In this document: in pieces, positions 1 to 7,372 of the stretch
Numbering within the stretch: position 1 is the first letter of the stretch
How the letters are laid out: each line of letters starts with the position of its first letter
Assembly (NCBI RefSeq): GCF_026652115.1
Contig: NZ_JAPPSQ010000002.1
Location: 301,244 to 365,243, forward strand
DNA length: 64,000 bases
DNA from: Algoriphagus sp. PAP.12
Lineage (GTDB): Bacteria; Bacteroidota; Bacteroidia; Cytophagales; Cyclobacteriaceae
Reading direction: 5' to 3'
Made by a program: the position numbers and the translations under genes
The notes under the pieces: generated by a model
Database searches by the model: none
What the model was told of the DNA's origin: nothing
What the model saw: the letters and a program-made list of their open reading frames with translations, nothing else

Positions 1-1
1 T

Positions 2-430
2 CATTTGATTCACGGAGTAGACTCATTCAAACTTTTGAAAGAAATCGATAAGCAAGGAGCCAAAATTGGTAGGACCATCCCTGTATTGCTTCAAATGCAT
101 ATTGCAGAAGAAGAGACTAAGTTTGGGTTTGACCGAACAGAATTAGATGCGATGCTTTCTGATCCGGACTTTCAAAGCATGGAACATGTAGCAATCAAAG
201 GACTTATGGGAATGGCAACATTCACTGAGAACACCGATCAAATCCGAAAAGAATTTCGAGGATTGAAGAATCAATTTGAGGAGTTGAAAACACAGCCTTT
301 GCCTTCCTTTATGAAAATGGAAGAGCTATCCATGGGAATGAGTGGAGATTATTTAATCGCACAGGAAGAAGGCAGCACCATGGTGCGAATCGGATCAGCA
401 ATTTTTGGAGCAAGAAATTACCAACTTTAA
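2..430 (+). CDS. yggS: YggS/PLPBP-family pyridoxal phosphate homeostasis protein, C-terminal part
   Basis: Only the last 142 codons are present; the frame is open to the left edge, so the true start lies outside. Family hallmarks visible in order are HGVDS, the QMHIAEEETKFGF block (Q-x-N-x-x-x-E-x-x-K-x-G in relatives), GLMGMA, and the C-terminal LSMGMSGDYLIAQEEGST followed by VRIGSAIFGAR, which lines the PLP phosphate site. The family binds PLP without known catalytic turnover and buffers cytosolic vitamin B6 and amino-acid metabolism. The DUF423 gene begins 4 nt after the stop, so the two are probably co-transcribed. Confidence 0.9.
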   Translation, partial: HLIHGVDSFKLLKEIDKQGAKIGRTIPVLLQMHIAEEETKFGFDRTELDAMLSDPDFQSMEHVAIKGLMGMATFTENTDQIRKEFRGLKNQFEELKTQPLPSFMKMEELSMGMSGDYLIAQEEGSTMVRIGSAIFGARNYQL

Positions 431-434
431 AAAA

Positions 435-830
435 ATGAACGGAAAGCAGATTATTATGATTGCAGGTTTATCCGGGGCAATCGCCGTTGGATTGGGAGCA
501 TTTGGAGCCCATGGTTTAGCAGGAATCCTTGCAGAAACAGGAAGAACGGACACATTTGAAACCGCTGTCAAATATCATTTTTACCACACATTGGCTCTTT
601 TCCTAATCGGAGTTTTGTCAATTGTAAAACCTCAATGGAAAAGCCTAAGCTTTGCTACCTGGTCCCTAGTTTTTGGAATTATTGTATTCTCAGGATCTCT
701 TTACATTCTTTCCCTTTCAGGAGTGACTTGGTGGGGAGCTGTTACCCCACTGGGAGGAGTTGGCTTTATTTTGGGATGGTTAGGATTGTTTTATTCCGCG
801 TTGAGAAATGACCAAATTGTTGCAGACTAG
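435..830 (+). CDS. DUF423 family small integral membrane protein
   Basis: 131 residues from ATG 435. A longer reading from 405 would overlap the YggS end, and the family normally begins just before the first helix. The GAFGAHGL block at about residues 18-25 is the DUF423 signature. Four hydrophobic helices are visible (about 5-25, 49-66, 74-94 and 97-120). The family (YwdK/YgdD-like) sits in the inner membrane and has no established function. Its last 23 nt overlap the following DD-carboxypeptidase gene in another frame, which suggests translational coupling. Confidence 0.85.
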   Translation: MNGKQIIMIAGLSGAIAVGLGAFGAHGLAGILAETGRTDTFETAVKYHFYHTLALFLIGVLSIVKPQWKSLSFATWSLVFGIIVFSGSLYILSLSGVTWWGAVTPLGGVGFILGWLGLFYSALRNDQIVAD

Positions 831-2112
831 AATTACGCTTCTTTTTACATTTTTCCTTCTAAGCCAAGGAGTATTTTCCCAAATCTCAAGGGATCAATAT
901 ATCAAGTTGGAAACAGCACTTGGTGAAGGAAGTTTTTTCTCAGGCCACATGACTGGTTTTGTATTGTATGATCTAGATTCTCAGCGGGTCATGTATGAAA
1001 AAAACTCCCAAATCCGCTTCACTCCTGCCTCTGTCACCAAGCTTTTCACACTTTTTTCAAGCATACTGATTCTCAATGACAGTACCCAGACGCTACGCTA
1101 TGTCCCTGCTGGCGACACCTTAAAAATCTGGGGCGCTGGCGACCCTTCCTGGAAATACCTCGATCTTCCTTCACCAGATTTCCAAAAATTCTTAGCTCCC
1201 TATAAAGTCATTCAGTTTTCTGATGCCAACATGAAATCCACGCCTTTTGGAGATGGCTGGCAATGGGATGACTATGCTTATTATTATTCTGCCGAAAGAA
1301 GCTCTCTTCCTATTTACGGCAACTTAATTCATGTTTATCCAGGGAAAAACAACCCTAAAGTTTCTCCTTCAAGATTTCAAAGCTCAGTCTTCAAAACCGA
1401 AAGGGAGTTGAAAGACATGGAGAGAGATTTTCATGAGAATGAATTCTACTATAATCCTTTGACCTATAGAGGAAGAGAAGATTATCTTCCATTTATTACT
1501 TCACCTGAATTATTGATGGAATTGGCTTCCGATGAAACCAGAAAAACTTGGATTTATCAGCCAGATTCACTTCCAGAAAATCATCAATTATGGAGAGGAA
1601 ATGCTTTGTTTCCTTTGCTAAAAGAGATGATGTTGGAAAGCGATAATTTCCTTGCAGAACAACTGATGATGATGGTTTCTGATCGCCTTTTTGGAGAATT
1701 GGATTCAGAGCGAGCGATTGAATATATGATTAAAACCTACCTCTCAGACCTACCGGACGAACCGATTTGGGTGGACGGAAGCGGCCTGAGTAGATACAAT
1801 CTTTTCACTCCAAGAACCATGGTAAGCTTATTCGAAAAGCTCTACCGGGTAGTTCCTGATGAAATGTTATATGAACTCCTTCCAACAGGTGGAGTTTCAG
1901 GAACTATCAAAACTAATTATCAGGCAGCCACACCTTATATTTTTGCAAAGACCGGTACGATGAGCAACAACCATAGCTTGGTGGGTCTGATAAAAACCAA
2001 AAGCGGCAAAACTTATTGCTTTTCTTTTATGAATTCCAATTACCCCTGGAAAGCAAGTGTGATCCGACGTGAAATGGAAAAAGTGTTGATTTCTGTGAGG
2101 GATAATTTTTAA
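808..2112 (+). CDS. dacB: D-alanyl-D-alanine carboxypeptidase/endopeptidase, PBP4 (peptidase S13) family
   Basis: 434 residues with a signal peptide of about 25 residues ending near FSQ. The three serine-acyltransferase motifs are present and well spaced: S75-V-T-K78 (nucleophile and general base), S278-D-N280, and K381-T-G383. DGSGLSRYN near 323-331 is typical of the S13 family. The enzyme should act in the periplasm, trimming peptidoglycan stem peptides or cross-links. Its length is slightly shorter than E. coli DacB, mainly in the insert between motifs 1 and 2. The start overlaps DUF423 by 23 nt. It could be mainly an endopeptidase; sequence alone does not separate the two activities. Confidence 0.9.
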   Translation: MTKLLQTRITLLFTFFLLSQGVFSQISRDQYIKLETALGEGSFFSGHMTGFVLYDLDSQRVMYEKNSQIRFTPASVTKLFTLFSSILILNDSTQTLRYVPAGDTLKIWGAGDPSWKYLDLPSPDFQKFLAPYKVIQFSDANMKSTPFGDGWQWDDYAYYYSAERSSLPIYGNLIHVYPGKNNPKVSPSRFQSSVFKTERELKDMERDFHENEFYYNPLTYRGREDYLPFITSPELLMELASDETRKTWIYQPDSLPENHQLWRGNALFPLLKEMMLESDNFLAEQLMMMVSDRLFGELDSERAIEYMIKTYLSDLPDEPIWVDGSGLSRYNLFTPRTMVSLFEKLYRVVPDEMLYELLPTGGVSGTIKTNYQAATPYIFAKTGTMSNNHSLVGLIKTKSGKTYCFSFMNSNYPWKASVIRREMEKVLISVRDNF

Positions 2113-2183
2113 CTCTTTCATTTTTTTTCTGAAAATCTGTAAGGTTTCAGTAATCCCTTTGTCTAAAGAAGAAAAAACTAACC

Positions 2184-3038
2184 ATGAAAAAGTTGATTCT
2201 TCTTTACCTTTTAGCCTGGTGCATGTATGTTCCGGCGAACTCACAGAATTTGATTTCTGAAGTAACAGGAAAGGGCCAAAAAATTGTTTTAATTCCTGGC
2301 CTTGCATCCTCAGGCGAAGTTTGGAAAGAGACGGTTTCTGGCCTTTCCAAAAACTATGAATGCCATGTTTTGACTCTTCCCGGATTTGCGGGAAATGCTC
2401 CAATTAATTTGGAAAATGGCTTTATGGAGCCCGTCCAAAACATGATAAAGACTTACATTCAGGATCTAAAAAGTCCAGTTTTACTGATGGGACATAGCCT
2501 TGGAGGATTTCTTTCACTCAAACTGGCTTCCGAAATACCCGACCAAATCCAAAAAGTAATTATTATCGATTCCTATCCTTTCTATTCTGCAGCTTTAAAT
2601 CCAAATGCGACGGTAGAATCCATGAAACCCATGGCCAATCAATTGAAAAACAACATGATTGCAATGTCATCTGAACAGTTTCAGTCACAGCAATCCATGG
2701 GAAAGGCAACAATGACTTCCAGTCAGGACCGAATTCCTACTTTAATGGATTGGTCCAATGAAAGTGATAGAAAAACAATAGCTCAAGCGATTTACGAATT
2801 GATGGTTTCAGATGCCAGAGCTGAATTAGAGGAAGTTAAATGTCCTATCTTGGTATTGGGGGCCTGGTATGCCGGAAAAGATTATGGAATGACAGCTGAA
2901 AGCGTCAGCAAAAACTTTCAAAATCAATACAAACTGGCCGAGAATGTTCAAATAGAAATGGCTCCTACTGCCTACCACTTTATCATGTGGGACAATCCAG
3001 AATGGATGATGGAGCAAATCAACAACCTCCTTCAATGA
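2184..3038 (+). CDS. Exported alpha/beta hydrolase
   Basis: 284 residues with a signal peptide (about 1-21). Alpha/beta hydrolase marks are the oxyanion segment LIPGLASSGEVW (about 36-47), the nucleophile elbow G103-H-S105-L-G-G, and a late His near 265 in YHFIMWDNP. The substrate is unknown. This is the first gene of a tightly packed run: its stop overlaps the ECF sigma start as ATGA at 3035-3038. Linkage to a sigma factor and to cell-wall enzymes suggests an envelope or lipid-related substrate, but that is inference from context. Confidence 0.85.
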   Translation: MKKLILLYLLAWCMYVPANSQNLISEVTGKGQKIVLIPGLASSGEVWKETVSGLSKNYECHVLTLPGFAGNAPINLENGFMEPVQNMIKTYIQDLKSPVLLMGHSLGGFLSLKLASEIPDQIQKVIIIDSYPFYSAALNPNATVESMKPMANQLKNNMIAMSSEQFQSQQSMGKATMTSSQDRIPTLMDWSNESDRKTIAQAIYELMVSDARAELEEVKCPILVLGAWYAGKDYGMTAESVSKNFQNQYKLAENVQIEMAPTAYHFIMWDNPEWMMEQINNLLQ

Positions 3039-3541
3039 AAAGTAGAAAAGAACTGGAATTTGAGAGAATCTATGAGAGCCACAAAGACAAGATTTTCCGC
3101 CTTTGCTTGGGATTCTCAGGAGATCACAGCGATGACCTTTTCCAGGAAATATTGATCAAGATTTGGAACAATTTTGAGGGCTTCAAAGGCAATTCGGAAA
3201 TTAGCACCTGGATTTATAGAATAGCTTTTAATACGGCTATTTCATTTTCAGCAAAAGAAAAAAAGAAATCACAAAACCAAACAGGCTTGACTTTCCAAAT
3301 GGACATTCCTGAGGCTGAAAACAATTCAAATGACCAGGAAAAACAGATTCAACTCCTTTATCAGGCTATATCAGAACTTTCGGAAATCGATAGGATTATT
3401 GCTACCCTACTACTGGAAAACACTCCATACAAAACCATTGCTGAAATCAGCGGAATTACCGAAAACTATGTAGCCGTAAAAGTCAATCGGATCAAAACCG
3501 TCCTTTCCCAAAAGCTAAACCCCCAAATCCATGGAAACTAA
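3035..3541 (+). CDS. ECF-type RNA polymerase sigma factor
   Basis: 168 residues from ATG 3035, which overlaps the hydrolase stop; a longer reading from 2987 would lie inside that gene. Sigma region 2 runs from about residue 10 to 72, including DLFQEILIKIWNNF and the -10-binding STWIYRIAFNTA block. Region 4 (about 107-160) ends in a helix-turn-helix containing TIAEISGITENYVAVKVNR. There is no extra C-terminal domain. The next gene overlaps by 11 nt and encodes a small membrane protein, the usual position for an anti-sigma factor. Likely targets include its own operon, though no promoter was confirmed. Confidence 0.9.
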   Translation: MKSRKELEFERIYESHKDKIFRLCLGFSGDHSDDLFQEILIKIWNNFEGFKGNSEISTWIYRIAFNTAISFSAKEKKKSQNQTGLTFQMDIPEAENNSNDQEKQIQLLYQAISELSEIDRIIATLLLENTPYKTIAEISGITENYVAVKVNRIKTVLSQKLNPQIHGN

Positions 3542-4118
3542 TTTCGATCATATACAACAATTATGGCAGTCACAAAAATCACAGCCTTTCGATTTAGAAG
3601 GTTTGATAAATGGGCTTAAGAAAACAGAAAAGAAACAGAAGCGTGAGTTGATTTTCATGGCAATCATCACCCCATTGACACTGGGAATTATCGCTTGGTC
3701 ACTTCCTTGGGAAGAATCTCCTGTTTTATTGCTGAGCTGGTTGCTCATTGCTATCGCAATGGTTGGAATTTTCGGATTGACTTTCAAAGCAAAATTGAGC
3801 AAATCCGATAATACGGAAAGCTTGAGTAATCGGGATTTTATTCAAAACCAGATCAAAAAGCTCCAATCGAGATATAAGATTGCAAGTACCTATATGTATG
3901 TCTATACTTTGCTTTTGATCATGGGGCTAAACATTGCCTACTTCATATTAATGGAACCATTTTCTACTTCAACCCGATTGATTATCCATATCAGTCTAAG
4001 TGTAGCGATCCTTGTCTTTATGCATTTCAGTATCAAAAAGAAAATCAAGAAATACGATAAAACACTGAAACCCTTGATTGAGCAAATGGAAAACTTACTG
4101 GAAGAATCAAAAAATTGA
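3531..4118 (+). CDS. Four-helix membrane protein, probable regulatory partner of the ECF sigma factor
   Basis: 195 residues. A soluble N-terminus of about 38 residues (containing DLEGLINGLKKTEKKQKR) is followed by two membrane hairpins at about 40-57/64-86 and 120-140/146-166, with a charged loop between and a Lys-rich tail. The 11-nt overlap with the sigma gene points to coupled translation. It lacks the Zn-finger HxxxCxxC of classical anti-sigma domains and resembles the uncharacterised membrane proteins often paired with Bacteroidota ECF sigmas. An anti-sigma role is inferred from position, not from a recognised domain. Confidence 0.7.
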   Translation: METNFDHIQQLWQSQKSQPFDLEGLINGLKKTEKKQKRELIFMAIITPLTLGIIAWSLPWEESPVLLLSWLLIAIAMVGIFGLTFKAKLSKSDNTESLSNRDFIQNQIKKLQSRYKIASTYMYVYTLLLIMGLNIAYFILMEPFSTSTRLIIHISLSVAILVFMHFSIKKKIKKYDKTLKPLIEQMENLLEESKN

Positions 4119-4197
4119 TTCTCCATTTGTCAAATGGATTGATTTCTGCTTCAATTCCTTTCTAAAAAGTCCCTATTTTCAAGAAAATTTAGAATCA

Positions 4198-5238
4198 ATG
4201 CAGAAAAGAGAATTCCTCAAATCTTTGGGACTCCTTGCCGGTACTGCTCCTTTTATGGCATTTACCGGTTCGGCTTCCTCCCCAAAAAACTCAACTTTAC
4301 TTCCAAAAGCCCTTCAAAAAGGCGATACGGTGGGATTGATTTCCCCCTCAGCTGCAACAGCAGATAGAATGCAATTTACCTTTGCAAAGGAGGCATTGGA
4401 AGCATTGAGATTTCAGGTAAAACTGGGAGAGAATCTTAAAAACAGAAGAGGTCATCTTGCTGGATCAGATGAAGAGCGCGCTGGGGATCTCAATGCAATG
4501 TTTGCAGACAAAGATGTAAAAGGAATCGTCTGCATTCGCGGTGGATCAGGTGCAGCGAGAATTCTTCCTTTGATCGATTATGACCTTATCAAAAAGAACC
4601 CAAAGCCTCTGATGGGTTACTCTGACATCACAGCTTTGCATTGTGCCATCTATTCACAGACAGGCTTGATCACTTTCCATGGACCAAACGGAAGTGGTAG
4701 CTGGAATAGCTTCAACGTTAAGCGATTTGAGGAGCTTTATTTCGAACAGGAATTGGTCGCTTTTGAAAATGAAATCGTAGAGAGTGATGACCTGGTAATC
4801 AAGGCAAATAGGATTCAAACACTGTTTCCTGGCGAGGTCGAAGGGAAACTATTAGGCGGAAACTTAACTGTATTAACAGCTTTAAGCGGTTCTCCTTATT
4901 ATCCTGATTTTAAAGACGCCATCATATATATTGAAGACGTTGGTGAGGATCCCTATCGCATCGACAGAATGATGAGCACTTTGAAACTCAATGGAACATT
5001 GGATGCTATCAAAGGTTTTATTTTCGGGCAATGTACCGAATGCGATCCCGGAGGAGGATATGGTTCTTTGACTGTAGATCAAGTTTTGGATGATTATGTT
5101 CTTCCTTTGAAAATTCCTGCTTACTCCGGAGCCATGATTGGTCATGTTTCCAAGCAATTTATCATTCCCAATGGGGCTAAGGTTCGATTAAATTCAGAAA
5201 CAGGCAGTTTTCAACTAATTGAAAAAGTATTTCAATGA
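4198..5238 (+). CDS. LD-carboxypeptidase (peptidase S66 family) with signal sequence
   Basis: 346 residues from ATG 4198. An upstream in-frame ATG at 4078 would run into the previous gene and hide the signal sequence. The N-terminus (MQKREFLKSLGLLAG...) is a signal peptide of about 27 residues. S66 marks are the nucleophile Ser142 in MGYSDITALH, acidic residues in IEDVGEDPYRIDR (Glu246/Glu250), and His316 in GHVSKQ. S66 enzymes cleave the L-Lys/mDAP to D-Ala bond of tetrapeptides during murein recycling. The E. coli homologue is cytoplasmic, so the signal here suggests periplasmic action. Its 3' end overlaps the next gene by 4 nt. Confidence 0.88.
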   Translation: MQKREFLKSLGLLAGTAPFMAFTGSASSPKNSTLLPKALQKGDTVGLISPSAATADRMQFTFAKEALEALRFQVKLGENLKNRRGHLAGSDEERAGDLNAMFADKDVKGIVCIRGGSGAARILPLIDYDLIKKNPKPLMGYSDITALHCAIYSQTGLITFHGPNGSGSWNSFNVKRFEELYFEQELVAFENEIVESDDLVIKANRIQTLFPGEVEGKLLGGNLTVLTALSGSPYYPDFKDAIIYIEDVGEDPYRIDRMMSTLKLNGTLDAIKGFIFGQCTECDPGGGYGSLTVDQVLDDYVLPLKIPAYSGAMIGHVSKQFIIPNGAKVRLNSETGSFQLIEKVFQ

Positions 5239-5933
5239 AAATCAGTTTTCTAATCATATCAATATTTTCCTTTTTGGCCTGTAATCCTAGCGGACCCAAC
5301 AGTACCAACAATGACATAAATATGAATCAAGAATTCAAATCTTACCTAGCCCTTGGGGATAGCTATACGATTGGAGAAGGGGTTTCTGAAGAAAATAGAT
5401 ACCCCAATCTATTGGTTAAAATGCTCAATCAAAATGCTGAGATCCAATGGCGAGATCCTGAAATCATTGCCAAAACAGGTTGGACGGTAGACGAATTGGA
5501 GGCAGGTATCAAACAAGCAGCTCCAACTGGTGAGCCTTATGATTTGGTCACCCTATTGATCGGTGTCAATAATCAATATAGAGGCAGATCAGTTGAGGAA
5601 TTTCGTGCCGAATTCGAGCAAATGTTACTCAGAGCCATCGGATTTGCAGGAAATCTTCCTGACCATGTCTTTGTCTTATCAATTCCTGATTGGGGTGTGA
5701 CTCCTTTCGCAAAAGAAAAAGGAACTGATTCGGAGAAAGTTGCTAGAGAAATCGATTCATACAATCAAGTAAAACAAGAAATCTGCGAACAATATGGTAT
5801 CAAATTCATTGATATTACCACGAATTACCGTTTGATTGGGGGAAGTCAAGATGCCGTTGTTGCTGATAACCTTCACCCAAGCGGAGCAATTTATAAGCAA
5901 TGGGCACAAGCTTTGCACGAACTTCTTAAGTAA
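5235..5933 (+). CDS. SGNH/GDSL-type esterase lipoprotein
   Basis: 232 residues. The lipobox FLAC places the lipidated Cys at residue 16. Block I is ALGDSYTIGEG with the nucleophile Ser43. The GVNNQYRG segment supplies the oxyanion Asn, and DNLHPSG near 212-218 the catalytic Asp-x-x-His. The fold matches small lysophospholipase/acyl esterases; the substrate is not predictable. It starts with a 4-nt ATGA overlap on the LD-carboxypeptidase stop, so it belongs to the same operon. The mature enzyme should be membrane-anchored and face the periplasm or cell surface. Confidence 0.87.
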   Translation: MKISFLIISIFSFLACNPSGPNSTNNDINMNQEFKSYLALGDSYTIGEGVSEENRYPNLLVKMLNQNAEIQWRDPEIIAKTGWTVDELEAGIKQAAPTGEPYDLVTLLIGVNNQYRGRSVEEFRAEFEQMLLRAIGFAGNLPDHVFVLSIPDWGVTPFAKEKGTDSEKVAREIDSYNQVKQEICEQYGIKFIDITTNYRLIGGSQDAVVADNLHPSGAIYKQWAQALHELLK

Positions 5934-5949
5934 ATTAAAATACATGCTT

Positions 5950-6633
5950 ATGAAAAGTCTTATTGCAATCCTTTTTGTTGCCCTTTTGGGTATATTCTCG
6001 TGCGAACCTGTAGAGCAAGAGCAAACAGAAATCTGGTGGATCAATAGTGCCAAAGTAGAATGTGTTGGTGTAGGTCCGATGCAGTGTCTTCAAATCCAAA
6101 AAAACCAGGACATTGACCCAACTAAATGGCAAATGTTTTATGACAAAATCGAAGGTTTTGATTACCAGCCTGGGAATATTTATCAAATAGAGGTAAAAGT
6201 TGGTGACAAAGAAGAACCTATTCCAGCAGATGCATCATCGAAAACTTATAAACTCCTAAAAGTCATGTCTGAAGAACCAGACCCTAAGTTGAGATTAACC
6301 AATATCTGGAATTTGATCAAAGTGGGTGAATTTAATAACCCCACCCTGCCCAACAGCGAAGAACCATTGACCTTTGAGTTTAATGCGTCTGAAATGTCTT
6401 ATTTAGGAAATACAGGATGTAATTCTGTCAGAGGTAAAATTGAAGAAAATGACGGTAGCAAGCTGAGGTTGGGACCCGGAGCAATGACCAAAAAAGCCTG
6501 CATGGATATGACTGTTGAAAATGCTGTCACCACAGCCTTGAATCAGGTCAGTTCTTATTCAGTAGCAGACAGAACCCTGATTTTGTTTGATTCTTCTGGA
6601 AGCATTCTGATGGAATTTCAGGCTGCAGATTAA
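5950..6633 (+). CDS. DUF4377 + META domain lipoprotein
   Basis: 227 residues from ATG 5950 (ATG 5944, two codons upstream, is equally possible). The signal ends at the lipobox IFSC with Cys17. The N-terminal half (WWINSAKVECVGVGPMQCLQ) matches DUF4377. The C-terminal half (from about LTNIWNLIKV to the end) is a META/HslJ-like domain with GNTGCNSVRG and an AMTKKACMDM block. META domains occur in secreted heat-shock or stress-related proteins; the biochemical role is unknown. It is the last gene of the sigma-factor operon, 16 nt after the SGNH gene and followed by a terminator. Confidence 0.8.
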   Translation: MKSLIAILFVALLGIFSCEPVEQEQTEIWWINSAKVECVGVGPMQCLQIQKNQDIDPTKWQMFYDKIEGFDYQPGNIYQIEVKVGDKEEPIPADASSKTYKLLKVMSEEPDPKLRLTNIWNLIKVGEFNNPTLPNSEEPLTFEFNASEMSYLGNTGCNSVRGKIEENDGSKLRLGPGAMTKKACMDMTVENAVTTALNQVSSYSVADRTLILFDSSGSILMEFQAAD

Positions 6634-6668
6634 GGAACAATCCTCTAGAAATTAGTGACCATAAATCA

Positions 6669-6700
6669 GAAAGCACCATTCTTCATAAAATGGTGCTTTC
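6669..6700 (+). terminator. Intrinsic terminator of the sigma-factor operon
   Basis: A perfect 12-bp stem, GAAAGCACCATT (6669-6680) and AATGGTGCTTTC (6689-6700), with an 8-nt loop, lies 35 nt after the META gene stop and is followed by TATGTTTT. Confidence 0.8.
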
Positions 6701-6760
6701 TATGTTTTCTGCCAATCAAAACCCTTATTTTTACCCAACAATTGCAATTCCCGTTTATCC

Positions 6761-7372
6761 ATGAAAATAATCTGCATCGGCCGAAATTATGCGGCTCATA
6801 TTGAAGAACTGAAAAACGAAACTCCGGGAAACCCGGTGGTATTTCTAAAACCAGATACGGCTTTATTGAAAAACGGAGCAGCGTTTTTCTATCCTGATTT
6901 TTCTAAAAATATCCACCATGAAGCAGAATTGGTTTTGAAAATCTCCAAGGAGGGAAAATACATTCAGAAGCAATTTGCTCATCGTTATTTCGAAGAAATT
7001 GGATTGGGAATTGACTTTACAGCGCGAGACCTTCAGGATCAATGCAAAGCCAAAGGACTTCCTTGGGAAATCGCAAAAGGGTTCAATGGCTCTGCACCTA
7101 TTGGAGATTTTTTACCTGTTTCAGAGTTCAAGGATATGAAGGATATTGACTTTCACTTGACTATCAATGGTGAAACTCGTCAAAAAGGAAATACCAGCAT
7201 GATGTTGTTTGATTTCGGAACTATCATTGAATATGTTTCTCAATTTTTCACGTTGAAAAAAGGTGATCTCATCTATACCGGAACGCCAGCTGGTGTTGGA
7301 CCTGTAAAGATCGGAGATCATTTGGAAGGCTATATCGGAACCCAAAAAATGTTGGATTTTGAGGTTAAATAA
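6761..7372 (+). CDS. Fumarylacetoacetate hydrolase (FAH) family protein
   Basis: 203 residues, the length of compact single-domain FAH proteins (YcgM/FAHD1-like). IGRNYAAHIEEL opens the fold. The metal site is given by HHEAEL (Glu54, Glu56) and GIDFTARD (Asp85). GFNGSAPIGDF and LIYTGTPAGVG are further conserved blocks. Members hydrolyse acylpyruvates or decarboxylate oxaloacetate in the cytosol, and the exact substrate cannot be read from the sequence. The next gene starts inside its last 14 nt. Confidence 0.9.
   Translation: MKIICIGRNYAAHIEELKNETPGNPVVFLKPDTALLKNGAAFFYPDFSKNIHHEAELVLKISKEGKYIQKQFAHRYFEEIGLGIDFTARDLQDQCKAKGLPWEIAKGFNGSAPIGDFLPVSEFKDMKDIDFHLTINGETRQKGNTSMMLFDFGTIIEYVSQFFTLKKGDLIYTGTPAGVGPVKIGDHLEGYIGTQKMLDFEVK

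Noticed and set aside
1897..2403. 168-codon minus-strand ORF across the end of the DacB gene and the start of the hydrolase
   Set aside because: It lies antisense to two well-supported genes, spans their spacer and shows no domain or credible start context.
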